Shown here: positions 18,305 to 26,593 of the stretch, piece by piece | Numbering within the stretch: position 1 is the stretch's first letter | Layout of the letters: every line of letters starts with the position of its first letter | Assembly: GCA_037446725.1 (NCBI GenBank) | Contig: JBBIIC010000017.1 | Location: 1-50,386 of the forward strand | DNA from: JBBIIC01 sp037446725 | GTDB lineage: Bacteria > Actinomycetota > Coriobacteriia > Anaerosomatales > SLCP01 | DNA: 50,386 nt | Direction of reading: 5' to 3' | Program-made: the position numbers and the translations under genes | The notes under the pieces: generated by a model | Seen by the model: only the letters and a program-made list of their open reading frames with translations | Database searches by the model: none | Told to the model about the DNA's origin: nothing

Positions 18305-19161
18305 TGAGCCCGAACCCGATCGACGTTACGGCCATCGAGATCAGGGCCGCCCGCATGCGCCATGACATCGTCGAGATGATCGCGGCTGCAGGCTCCGGCC
18401 ATCCCGGCGGCTCGCTCTCGGCCGCCGACATCGTGGCAGCGCTGTACTTCGGCGTCATGACGCATGACCCCGCGCATCCGGACGCTCCGGAGCGCGACCG
18501 CTTCGTGCTCTCGAAGGGCCATGCGGCCCCGGTGCTCTACGCGGCGCTTGCCGAGGCCGGCTACTTCGGGCGCGAGCACCTCGCCACCCTCCGTCGCCTT
18601 GGTTCGCTGTTGCAGGGCCATCCGGACAGCAAGAAGACCCCGGGTGTGGAGGTCTCCACCGGTTCGCTCGGCCAGGGGCTTTCGATCGCGTGCGGCATCG
18701 CGCTCGGGCTCAACCCCCAGACCACCGACGGGCGGACCGTCTACTGTCTGCTCGGTGACGGCGAGTGCCAGGAGGGCCAGGTCTGGGAGGCGGCCATGTT
18801 CGCGGCGCACGAGAACCTCGGGAACCTGGTCGCCATCGTCGACCGCAACGGGCTGCAGATCGATGGCGCGTGCACCGAGGTGATGTGCCTCGGCGAGATC
18901 GAGGCGAAGTTCGCGGCGTTCGGCTGGGAGGTCGCGACATGTGACGGCCACGACATCGAAGGCATCGTCGACTCCGTCGCTCGTGTCCGCGCGGTGCCCG
19001 GACGGCCCGGCGTGGTAGTCGCGAGCACGGTCAAGGGTCGCGGCGTGTCGTTCATGGAGGACGAGGCCGGCTGGCATGGCAAGGCGCCGTCGGCCGAGGA
19101 GACCGAGGCGGCCCTGCGCGAGCTGCAAGCCGCGCTCGAGGAGAAGGGGGTGGCGCTGTGA
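18304..19161 (+). CDS. Transketolase, N-terminal subunit
   Basis: Thiamine-diphosphate-binding half of a split transketolase (non-oxidative pentose phosphate pathway). Visible are GHPGGSLSAADI (substrate/TPP contact), LSKGHAAPVLYAAL, HPD..KTPGVEVSTGSLGQGL, and the TPP/Mg motif GDGECQEGQVWEAA ending in a conserved Asn region (VDRNGLQIDG). Its 285 residues are normal for the subunit. The C-terminal half follows with a 4-nt overlap, ensuring equal production. ATG 18304 is preferred over GTG 18301. Confidence 0.95.
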   Translation: MSPNPIDVTAIEIRAARMRHDIVEMIAAAGSGHPGGSLSAADIVAALYFGVMTHDPAHPDAPERDRFVLSKGHAAPVLYAALAEAGYFGREHLATLRRLGSLLQGHPDSKKTPGVEVSTGSLGQGLSIACGIALGLNPQTTDGRTVYCLLGDGECQEGQVWEAAMFAAHENLGNLVAIVDRNGLQIDGACTEVMCLGEIEAKFAAFGWEVATCDGHDIEGIVDSVARVRAVPGRPGVVVASTVKGRGVSFMEDEAGWHGKAPSAEETEAALRELQAALEEKGVAL

Positions 19162-20096
19162 GCAAGCGGGCAACCCGCGAAGCGTTCGGCGCGACACTCG
19201 TCGAGCTCGCGACTGCGGGTGTGGACGTGGTCGCCGTCGAGGCGGACCTCTCGAAGTCGACCACCACCGCGACGTTCGCCGACGCGTATCCCGAGCGGTT
19301 CTTCAACGCCGGCATCGCCGAGCAGAACATGATCAACGTCGCTGCCGGGCTCGCCGTGGCGGGCAAGGTGGCGTTCACCGGCTCGTTTGCGGTCTTCGCG
19401 ACCGGCCGTGCCTACGACCAGGTGCGTAACACCGTCTGCTACTCCGAGCTCGCCGTGAAACTGGCTCCGACGCACTCGGGCATCACGGTGGGCCCGGACG
19501 GCGGCAGCCACCAGATGCTCGAGGACATCGCGCTGATGCGCGTCCTGCCGGGCATGCGCGTGCTCGTGCCGGCCGACTACTGGGCGGCGTGCGACGCGAT
19601 CCGCGTGGCGGCGGCGACCCCGGGCCCGTTCTACATCCGGCTCGGGAGGGCCGCAGTCCCCTCGGTCTACGACGAGGGCTTCCGTTTCGAGCTCGGCAAG
19701 GCCTACGTGGTGCGGGAGGGGAGCGACGTGACGCTGGCCGCCTGCGGCGTGATGGTCGAACGCGCGCTCGCCGCCGCCGACCTGCTCGCCGACCGGGGCG
19801 TTTCCGCCGAGGTCATCGACGTGGCCACCGTCAAGCCGATCGACATCGAGACGGTCGCCGCCTCCGCGGTCAAGACAGGGGCCGTCGTCGCGTGCGAGGA
19901 GCACTCGATCATCGGCGGACTGGGTTCGGCCGTCGCCGAGCTGCTCGGCGAGCGGGCGCCCGTACCGTTCGCGCGCGTAGGAGTGCGCGACGTCTTCGGC
20001 ACCTCGGGAGACCCGGAGGAGCTGATGGCGCACTTCGGACTGACTGCACACCACGTTGCCGAAGCGGCACGGGAGGTGCTTTCGAGGTGCGGGTGA
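19158..20096 (+). CDS. Transketolase, C-terminal subunit
   Basis: Completes the split enzyme: pyrimidine-binding domain with the catalytic Glu region FFNAGIAEQNMINVAAGLA, and a C-terminal transketolase domain (LAACGVMVERALAAADLL...). The GTG start at 19158 overlaps the stop of the N-terminal subunit. Its 312 residues match other split forms. A 1-deoxyxylulose-5-phosphate synthase role is unlikely because that enzyme is a single longer chain. Confidence 0.95.
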   Translation: MSKRATREAFGATLVELATAGVDVVAVEADLSKSTTTATFADAYPERFFNAGIAEQNMINVAAGLAVAGKVAFTGSFAVFATGRAYDQVRNTVCYSELAVKLAPTHSGITVGPDGGSHQMLEDIALMRVLPGMRVLVPADYWAACDAIRVAAATPGPFYIRLGRAAVPSVYDEGFRFELGKAYVVREGSDVTLAACGVMVERALAAADLLADRGVSAEVIDVATVKPIDIETVAASAVKTGAVVACEEHSIIGGLGSAVAELLGERAPVPFARVGVRDVFGTSGDPEELMAHFGLTAHHVAEAAREVLSRCG

Positions 20097-20239
20097 TCCC
20101 GCGACGGAGCGTGTAGCTTTCGTGACGGTGACCCAACGCCTCACGCCCGGGGTGTACCCTTTGCTACCATTACCCTTCGGGGCATGAAGTCGTGCCATTT
20201 CCGTTGCCCTGAACCGAACACCACAGGATGGTGCATCAC

Positions 20240-20926
20240 ATGATTTCGATGCGTGGCGTCGAGAAGTACTACGCGCCGGACGCGCCGGCGCTTGCGGAAG
20301 TGAATGTGGAGATCGAGGCAGGGGAGTTCGTCTTCCTGGTCGGGCATTCCGGCTCGGGCAAGTCGACCTTCATCCGGCTACTCCAGCGCGAGCTGCTGCC
20401 CACGAAGGGCCAGATCATCGTGGCCGGTCAGGACGTCGTTCGCCTCAAGAACTGGAAGGTCCCCTACCTGCGGCGCAACATCGGCTGCGTCTTCCAGGAC
20501 TTCAAGCTGCTCCCGAACAAGACGGCATACGAGAACGTCGCGTTCGCTCTCGAGGTCATCGGGCGCTCGAAGCACGTCATCCGCACGCAGGTGCCCGAGG
20601 TGTTGCGCCTCGTCGGCCTCGAGGACAAGACGGAGTCCTACCCCGATGAGCTGTCGGGCGGCGAACAGCAGCGTGTCTCGATCGCGCGCGCGTTCGTCAA
20701 CCGGCCTCCGATACTGCTCGCCGACGAGCCCACCGGTAACCTCGATCCCGCGACGTCGCTCGGCATCATGAGCTTGTTCAACCGGATCAACAAGACCGGC
20801 ACCACCGTGCTGGTGGCCACGCACGACCGCGAGATGGTCGACTCGATGCGCAAGCGCGTCATAGCGCTCGAGAGCGGTCACATCATCCGCGACCAGCATC
20901 GAGGGGTGTATGGCTATGGCGATTAA
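20240..20926 (+). CDS. ftsE: Cell-division ABC ATPase FtsE
   Basis: Works with FtsX at the divisome to activate peptidoglycan hydrolases. Walker A GHSGSGKST, signature LSGGEQQRVSIARAF and Walker B LLADEPTGNLDP are present. ATG 20240 gives the usual N-terminus (MISMRGVEKYY) and has AGGATGGTG upstream; ATG 20228 is in frame. The stop overlaps ftsX. The usual prfB-ftsE-ftsX order is interrupted here by four genes. Confidence 0.96.
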   Translation: MISMRGVEKYYAPDAPALAEVNVEIEAGEFVFLVGHSGSGKSTFIRLLQRELLPTKGQIIVAGQDVVRLKNWKVPYLRRNIGCVFQDFKLLPNKTAYENVAFALEVIGRSKHVIRTQVPEVLRLVGLEDKTESYPDELSGGEQQRVSIARAFVNRPPILLADEPTGNLDPATSLGIMSLFNRINKTGTTVLVATHDREMVDSMRKRVIALESGHIIRDQHRGVYGYGD

Positions 20927-21830
20927 CCTCGGCTACTTCATCAAGGAGTCGGCGGTCAATTTCCGCCGCAACTGGGTGATGAGCCTCGGCGCCGTCATCA
21001 CCATCTACCTGTCTCTGCTGCTCGTCGGCGTATCGATGGCGACCGGCTTCATCGTCTCCGACGTGGTCCAGTCGGTGGAGGACAAGGTCTCGATCCAGAT
21101 CTTCCTCAAGGACGGCGCGGCCACCGAGGACGTCGAAGCGCTTCAGGCGTGGCTGCTCGGCGACGGGATGGTCGACACGGTGAACTACGTGTCGAAGGAA
21201 GAGGCGCTCGAGCGGTTCAAGGAGGAGTACGCGGCGAGTCCTGAGATGATCGAGAACATCAGGGAGAACCCGCTGCCCGCCTCGCTCGACGTCACCCTCA
21301 AAGACCCCCGTGAGGTCCAGGCGATGGTCGACAAGATCATCGTGAACGACCTCTTCCTCAAGGTCTGCGACCGCCCCGACGACCCCGAGCAGTCGCTCAA
21401 GTACGGCCAGGAGATCGTGGAGCGACTCTTCGCGTTCACGCGCATCATCCGCTACATCGGCGTGGTGTTCGTGGCCATGCTCGCCGTGGTGAGCCTGATC
21501 TTCATCAACAACACCATCCGGCTCGCGATCTACTCGCGGCGCAAGGAGATCGGCATCATGCGTCTCGTCGGGGCGTCGAACTGGTTCATCCGCGCCCCGT
21601 TCCTGCTGGAAGGCGTCATGCAGAGCCTCATCGGAGCGGCGCTCGCCATCATCACGGTGATGGGCATCCAGGCCGCCCTGCTGCCGTGGCTGCGCGACAC
21701 GCTGCCGTTCCTGCCGGTCGACCTCACCGGAAGCGCGATGCTTCAGATGTCCCTCGTGCTCGTCGTGGCGGGCATCATAATCGGACTGATCGGCTCGGGA
21801 CTCGCTCTCAGGCGCTACCTGAAGGTCTGA
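20916..21830 (+). CDS. ftsX: Cell-division protein FtsX
   Basis: Membrane partner of FtsE. The first membrane segment (about residues 23-45) is followed by an extracytoplasmic domain (about 46-170, containing VSIQIFLKDGAATEDVEALQAWL and NPLPASLDVTLKDP), then three segments with the MacB-like RRKEIGIMRLVGASNWFIRAPF motif. The length of 304 residues is normal. ATG 20916 has GAGGGG nine bases upstream; ATG 20910 is an alternative. The ORF overlaps the ftsE stop. Confidence 0.95.
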   Translation: MAINLGYFIKESAVNFRRNWVMSLGAVITIYLSLLLVGVSMATGFIVSDVVQSVEDKVSIQIFLKDGAATEDVEALQAWLLGDGMVDTVNYVSKEEALERFKEEYAASPEMIENIRENPLPASLDVTLKDPREVQAMVDKIIVNDLFLKVCDRPDDPEQSLKYGQEIVERLFAFTRIIRYIGVVFVAMLAVVSLIFINNTIRLAIYSRRKEIGIMRLVGASNWFIRAPFLLEGVMQSLIGAALAIITVMGIQAALLPWLRDTLPFLPVDLTGSAMLQMSLVLVVAGIIIGLIGSGLALRRYLKV

Positions 21831-21870
21831 TCACCCTTCCCAGCCTGGCAAACGGAAACGGAAACCCCTC

Positions 21871-23061
21871 ATGAAGCGCACCGGCACCTATCTCCTCCTT
21901 GCGCTCGCGGGCCTGTCGGTGGTCTCCGCGGCGTTCCTCGGCGGGGTGATCTTCGACCGGACGGTCGATTGGTCCTCGTGGTTCGGGGCGATTCCTGAGC
22001 CCGGACCGAGCGTCGGCGATCGCGTCGACGAGGTCAGGCGCTTGCTCGAGCGCGAGGCGCTCAGGCCGTCGAGCGAGGAGTCGATGACCGCCGGCTCGGT
22101 GCAGGGACTGCTCGACTCGCTTGACGACCCCCACGCCGCCTATCTCGACGCGACGCACTTCGACTACTTCAACGAACAGACCGAAGGCGAGTTCTTCGGA
22201 GTCGGCATCAACATCGCCGAACGCGAAGGCGTCGTCTACGTCGTGTCCACGATCGAGGGCACTCCCGCCGAGGCGGCCGGCCTCAAGGCCGACGACGAGA
22301 TCATCGCCATCGACGGCGAGAAGCGCGAGCGCTGGGATATCGACGAGGTGGTCACCCGTGTGCGGGGGCCCGAGGGGACCACCGTCGAGCTCGGCGTCCG
22401 CCGCGAGGGCGAGGACGACCTTCTCACGTTCACGATCACTCGCGCGCAGATCGACATCCCGAACGTCATCGCCGAGATGCTCGACGGGGACGTAGGCTAC
22501 CTGCGGCTGCTGACCTTCAACCAGAAGTCCGCCGATGACCTCGCGGAGGAGATCGCCACGCTCGAGGCCGAAGGCGCGACCTCGTTCGTGCTCGACGTGC
22601 GCGACAATCCGGGCGGCTTGCTCAACTCGGCGGTCGAGGTCGCTTCGCTCTTCATCGCCGACGGCGTCATCGTGCGGGTCGAGGAGAGGGGGCTTCCCGA
22701 GACGACGCAACGGGCGAGCGGCGAGACGGTCACCGACGCGCCCCTCGTTCTCCTCGTCAACGGTGACTCGGCGTCAGCAAGCGAAGTTCTCGCAGGCGCG
22801 CTCCAGGACTATTCGCGAGCGACGCTCGTTGGCGAGCAGACGTTCGGCAAGGGTAGTGTGCAGACGGTCGAGCAGCTGAGCTGGGGCGGCGGCGTGAAAT
22901 TCACGATCGCCCACTACCTCACCCCCCAGAGCCGGGAGATCGACGGGATCGGCCTTGCGCCCGACATCGTGGTTGCTATGGACGCCGCGCTTCAGGCGGA
23001 TCAGGAGACCGACACGCAGCTGCAGCGGGCCGTGGGCGAAGCGAAGCAGGCGGCGCGCTAG
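21871..23061 (+). CDS. C-terminal processing peptidase, S41 family
   Basis: A membrane-anchored serine protease of the CtpA/CtpB type. An N-terminal hydrophobic segment (TYLLLALAGLSVVSAAFLGGVIF) is followed by a PDZ domain (about 115-200; FFGVGINIAEREG, GTPAEAAGLKADDEIIAIDG). The S41 catalytic domain has VRDNPGG, the serine motif NGDSASASEVLAGALQD and the lysine motif TFGKGSVQT. Its 396 residues fit. It lies 40 nt after ftsX, the classic ftsEX-ctp arrangement, so it may process cell-wall factors. Only a weak binding site is seen; AAACGGAAACGGAAAC lies before the start. Confidence 0.94.
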   Translation: MKRTGTYLLLALAGLSVVSAAFLGGVIFDRTVDWSSWFGAIPEPGPSVGDRVDEVRRLLEREALRPSSEESMTAGSVQGLLDSLDDPHAAYLDATHFDYFNEQTEGEFFGVGINIAEREGVVYVVSTIEGTPAEAAGLKADDEIIAIDGEKRERWDIDEVVTRVRGPEGTTVELGVRREGEDDLLTFTITRAQIDIPNVIAEMLDGDVGYLRLLTFNQKSADDLAEEIATLEAEGATSFVLDVRDNPGGLLNSAVEVASLFIADGVIVRVEERGLPETTQRASGETVTDAPLVLLVNGDSASASEVLAGALQDYSRATLVGEQTFGKGSVQTVEQLSWGGGVKFTIAHYLTPQSREIDGIGLAPDIVVAMDAALQADQETDTQLQRAVGEAKQAAR

Positions 23062-23115
23062 CGGCGATCGGCGTGCGCGGCGCGGCCCGGTGGCTCGCGG
23101 CGGCCGGTCGAATCC

Positions 23116-23538
23116 CTACTCGTCTTCGTCCTCGTCCTCGGCGAGCACCAGCTCGGAGAGACCGAACTCGGCGTCCTCGATAAGTCGCATCTGCCCGGAC
23201 GTCATGCCCGCTTCGCTGTCCGGGGCGGTGACGAGTGCGAGCAAGGTGCCGTCGCCGTGCAGCCGCACCGTGCACTGGCCGTCCTCGGAGGTCTCGAAGT
23301 CCAGGTAGCGGAAGCTCGCGACGTTGAGGAACAGGCAGCCGTTGACCGCCATCGTCGCCGAGTCCGGGTCGGCCATGAGTTTGACGAGCGTGGCGTCGCC
23401 CTGCGAGATGACCGAACCGTCCACCTCGTAGACGAATTCGAGGCTTTCGAGGGTCTCGAGCGCACGAATCATGTCGCGCGGCTGGGATATCGTGCCGCTG
23501 CCGATGAAGCACGGGGCGAGCGGTCGGGTGGGTTCCAT
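23116..23538 (-). CDS. Small acidic hypothetical protein
   Basis: 140 residues, not recognised. The N-terminal half (PCFIGSGTISQPRDMIRALETLESLEFVYEVDGSVIS) and a central beta-rich part (TMAVNGCLFLNVASFRYLDFETSEDGQCTVRLHGDG) suggest a small folded domain. The C-terminus is a run of Asp/Glu. It has no signal or membrane segment. GGAG sits 8 nt before the ATG and a very good promoter precedes it (23571-23599, minus strand). It lies between ctp and rnr on the opposite strand as a one-gene unit. Confidence 0.8.
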   Translation of the reverse strand: MEPTRPLAPCFIGSGTISQPRDMIRALETLESLEFVYEVDGSVISQGDATLVKLMADPDSATMAVNGCLFLNVASFRYLDFETSEDGQCTVRLHGDGTLLALVTAPDSEAGMTSGQMRLIEDAEFGLSELVLAEDEDEDE

Positions 23539-23570
23539 GTGACGTGCTCCAGGGTCGTAGATGGGCGCAC

Positions 23571-23599
23571 AGCATACACGGATTCCGCGGGCCGGTCAA
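23571..23599 (-). promoter_or_regulatory. Promoter of the small acidic protein
   Basis: Read on the minus strand: -35 TTGACC (23599-23594), a 17-nt spacer, -10 TATGCT (23576-23571). The expected start of transcription is near 23564, 26 nt before the ATG. Confidence 0.7.
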
Positions 23600-23652
23600 A
23601 GCTGCAAGGACCGCCGAGTGGGGTACGCTCTATTCGACGACAGGGAGGCGCC

Positions 23653-25590
23653 GTGGCTCGCAGCAAGCGCGTTGAGAAGGCCCGCAAAGGCGGGCTGATC
23701 GTCGGGCGGATCAGCATCAACCGGCGCGGATACGGCTTCGTCGAGGCCGAGGAGGGCGACATCTACATCGCCTCGCGCGACACGGCCGGAGCGATGCACC
23801 GCGACGTCGTTGGCGTGCGACTCACAGCGTCGCGCGGCCGCCAGGGTCGCTCGGGCACCGTCGTCAAGGTGATTGAGCGCGCCAACGACACCGTGGTCGG
23901 CCGTTTCGAGCGCCACGGCAGGCTCGGCATCGTCGTCCCTTCGGACCCGCGTATCCGGACCGAGGTGTTCGTCTCCACGCGTGACGCGGCAGGCGTGGAC
24001 GACGGCGACATCGTGGTCGCACGCCTCACGGCATACCCGTCGCGGCGCAACGCCGCCCAGGGCGTGGTCGAGGAGGTGCTCGGGCGCGAAGGCGACGCGG
24101 GCCTCGAGATCGAGGTCATCATCAGGGAACACGGGCTGCGCACCCAGTTCCCCGACGACGCGCTCGCCGAGGCCGCCGCCGAGCGGCTCGACGTCGATGC
24201 CGCGCTCGCAGCGGGTGGGCGCGCCGACCTGCGCGAGGTCTTCACCGTCACGATCGACCCCGTCGACGCGCGGGATTTCGACGACGCCATCAGCATCGAA
24301 CACGCAGGCGGGCGCATCCGGCTCGGCGTGCACATCGCCGACGTCTCGCACTACGTTCCATGGGACTCGGCGATCGATGCTGAGGCGCGCCGCCGCGCGA
24401 CGAGTGTCTACCTGGTCGACCGCGTGCTGCCGATGTTACCCGAGGAGCTCTCGAACGAGATCTGCTCGCTCAACCCGGCCGAGGACCGGCTCGCGTTCTC
24501 GGTGATCATGGACCTCTCGCCCGATGCGGTCGTCGAGTCCTACCGGCTCACGCCCTCGGTGATCCGCTCGGACCGCCGCTTCGACTACGACAGCGTGCAG
24601 TCCTGGTTCGACGGCGAGCAGCCCTTCCCGGACGAGCCGAGCGAGCAGATGCTGCGGGCCTTCCTGCGAATCGCGCGGGCCATCGGCGAGCGGCGCGTCG
24701 CGCGCGGCGGGCTGGACTTCGAGACGGTCGAGGCGAAGGTCGTGCTAGCCGAGGACAACGTGACACCCGTCGACGTGCGCATCCGACAGCGCACAGACGC
24801 GACGAACATGATCGAGGAGGCGATGATACTCGCCAACGAGGTCGTCGCCGGCCACATGACGCGAGCAGGTGCGCCGATGGTCTATCGCATCCATGAGGAG
24901 CCCGACGCCGATGCGCTCTCGCAGGTCGCCGTCATCCTCAAGGAGTTCGACTATCCGATGCAAGACGTCCACGGCGCTTCGCCGGCGACCTTCCAGCGAA
25001 TCGTCCGGTTCGCGCACGGCCGTCCGGAGCAGCGGCTCATCAACTCGCTTCTGCTGCGCGCGCTGCAGCGGGCGCGCTACACCGACTACCTTGGCTCGCA
25101 CTTCGGCCTGGCGAGCGAGGCGTACTGCCACTTCACGAGCCCCATCCGCCGCTATCCCGACCTGCTCGTGCACAGGCTGCTGCGCGCCGAGCTCGGCAAA
25201 ACGCTCGGGGAGGAGCCGACCGCATCGATGGCGGGCGAGCTGGAGTGGCTGGCCGAGCACTGCTCCACCATGGAGCGCGAGGCCGAGGCGGCTGAGGACG
25301 ACTCGGTGCGGGTCAAACTCGCCGAGCTCATGGCCGAGCACGTCGGGGAGGTCTTCGAGGGGCTCATCACGGGCGTACACTCCTTCGGGCTGTTCGTGCA
25401 GCTCGACAACACCGCCGAGGGTCTGGTGCACGTGAGCACGATGAGCGACGACTACTACCACTTCGAGCCGGAGCGGTTCATGCTCGTGGGGGAGGAGAGG
25501 CGGCGAATCTACCGGCTCGGTGAACGGATTGCTGTGAGAATCGTCTCAGTGAGTGTCCCCGAGGGACGGATCGATCTGGAGCCTGCGTGA
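23653..25590 (+). CDS. rnr: Ribonuclease R
   Basis: 3'-5' exoribonuclease that degrades structured RNA and, with SmpB-tmRNA, faulty mRNA. The N-terminus is basic (ARSKRVEKARKGG), followed by a cold-shock-like domain (RRGYGFVEAEEGDIYIA), the RNB domain with the catalytic Asp cluster DPVDARDFDDAIS, and a C-terminal S1 domain (GEVFEGLITGVHSFGLFVQL). There is no long Lys-rich tail. The GTG at 23653 is chosen for its GGGAGG site; a longer upstream frame is not supported. 645 residues. The presence of smpB and tmRNA 6-9 kb away fits the shared quality-control role. Confidence 0.95.
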   Translation: MARSKRVEKARKGGLIVGRISINRRGYGFVEAEEGDIYIASRDTAGAMHRDVVGVRLTASRGRQGRSGTVVKVIERANDTVVGRFERHGRLGIVVPSDPRIRTEVFVSTRDAAGVDDGDIVVARLTAYPSRRNAAQGVVEEVLGREGDAGLEIEVIIREHGLRTQFPDDALAEAAAERLDVDAALAAGGRADLREVFTVTIDPVDARDFDDAISIEHAGGRIRLGVHIADVSHYVPWDSAIDAEARRRATSVYLVDRVLPMLPEELSNEICSLNPAEDRLAFSVIMDLSPDAVVESYRLTPSVIRSDRRFDYDSVQSWFDGEQPFPDEPSEQMLRAFLRIARAIGERRVARGGLDFETVEAKVVLAEDNVTPVDVRIRQRTDATNMIEEAMILANEVVAGHMTRAGAPMVYRIHEEPDADALSQVAVILKEFDYPMQDVHGASPATFQRIVRFAHGRPEQRLINSLLLRALQRARYTDYLGSHFGLASEAYCHFTSPIRRYPDLLVHRLLRAELGKTLGEEPTASMAGELEWLAEHCSTMEREAEAAEDDSVRVKLAELMAEHVGEVFEGLITGVHSFGLFVQLDNTAEGLVHVSTMSDDYYHFEPERFMLVGEERRRIYRLGERIAVRIVSVSVPEGRIDLEPA

Positions 25591-25601
25591 GGTGAGTTGG
25601 A

Positions 25602-26549
25602 GTGCGACGCTGGTCGTTCATCGTCGCGGCCGTGGCCCTGGGTGTTCTGGCGGCGCTGTTCGCCGCGTGTGACGGCACTGCCGAGCACCTGTCGCCCGAG
25701 CCCTGGCCGCCCGCGGATGCCGAACGCCCGCACGTGCCGGTGACGCCGGCTTCGCTGCCCGACGAGCCGCCGGCCGAGCGTGAGCATGCCGACGTCCCGC
25801 CCGGGCCGGCGCCCTCGCCGCCCGCGGGCGACGTATCTGCGTGCGCGAGTCTCAGCAACGCGCTGCGTTCCTGGTACTACCAGCCGGCGGACGCCGGCAG
25901 CGTGCCGTCGATCCCGTCGGACATCGCCGGTATCGTGCAGCGCCAGGGGGCGCTGTGGCGTGTTCCCACAGGCGAGCGCGTCATCTACCTGACGTTCGAT
26001 CAGGGCTACGAGGCCGGCTACACGGCACGCATCCTCGACACACTCCGGGAAAGGGAGGTCAGGGCGACGTTCTTCCTCACCGGCGCGTACCTGCGTGACG
26101 AACCGGATCTCGTTCGCCGGATGGCCGCCGAGGGACATCTCGTCGGCAATCACACCCGTACGCACCCGTCGCTGCCCTCGGTTGCCGGCAACGTCGACGC
26201 GTTCGCTGAGGAGTACCGCTCCGTGGAACGTGCGTACCGCGATGTGACGGGGAAGACGCTCGCGCGCTTCGAGCGCCCGCCGCGCGGGGAGTACAGCGAC
26301 AGGACGCTGTGCATGGTGCGCGCCCTCGGCTACACGAGCGTGATGTGGAGCTTCGCTCACCGCGACTGGCTCGTCGACGACCAGCCGCCGGTCGATGTCA
26401 CGTACCAGCGGATCGTCGACGGCGCGCACCCAGGGGCGATCATGCTGCTGCACTCCGTGTCGGAGAGCAACACGCTCGCGCTGCCGCGGGTCATCGACGA
26501 GCTGCGCAGGCGCGGCTACCGCTTCGGGACGCTCGACGAAGTGCGTTAG
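25602..26549 (+). CDS. Polysaccharide deacetylase lipoprotein, PdaA-like
   Basis: NodB-fold deacetylase acting outside the cell on peptidoglycan. The signal peptide ends in a lipobox (LFAAC, Cys about residue 24), then a Pro-rich linker to about residue 75. The catalytic domain has motif 1 TFDQGYEAGYT, motif 2 GNHTRTHPSLP, the substrate-groove motif RPPRGEYS and a final HSVS. Motif 1 carries Gln where most family members have the second Asp; B. subtilis PdaA, as I recall, has Asn there, so this matches the muramic-acid-deacetylating PdaA branch. The GTG at 25602 follows GGTGAGTTGGA. It lies 11 nt after rnr. Confidence 0.9.
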   Translation: MRRWSFIVAAVALGVLAALFAACDGTAEHLSPEPWPPADAERPHVPVTPASLPDEPPAEREHADVPPGPAPSPPAGDVSACASLSNALRSWYYQPADAGSVPSIPSDIAGIVQRQGALWRVPTGERVIYLTFDQGYEAGYTARILDTLREREVRATFFLTGAYLRDEPDLVRRMAAEGHLVGNHTRTHPSLPSVAGNVDAFAEEYRSVERAYRDVTGKTLARFERPPRGEYSDRTLCMVRALGYTSVMWSFAHRDWLVDDQPPVDVTYQRIVDGAHPGAIMLLHSVSESNTLALPRVIDELRRRGYRFGTLDEVR

Positions 26550-26593
26550 GGCGATGGCGACACGCCGGGCCTGACCGTGCCGCGCCGTCCCGG

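Noticed and set aside
18304..20096. Split DXS (deoxyxylulose phosphate synthase)
   Set aside because: Motifs and subunit lengths match split transketolase; no isoprenoid genes nearby.
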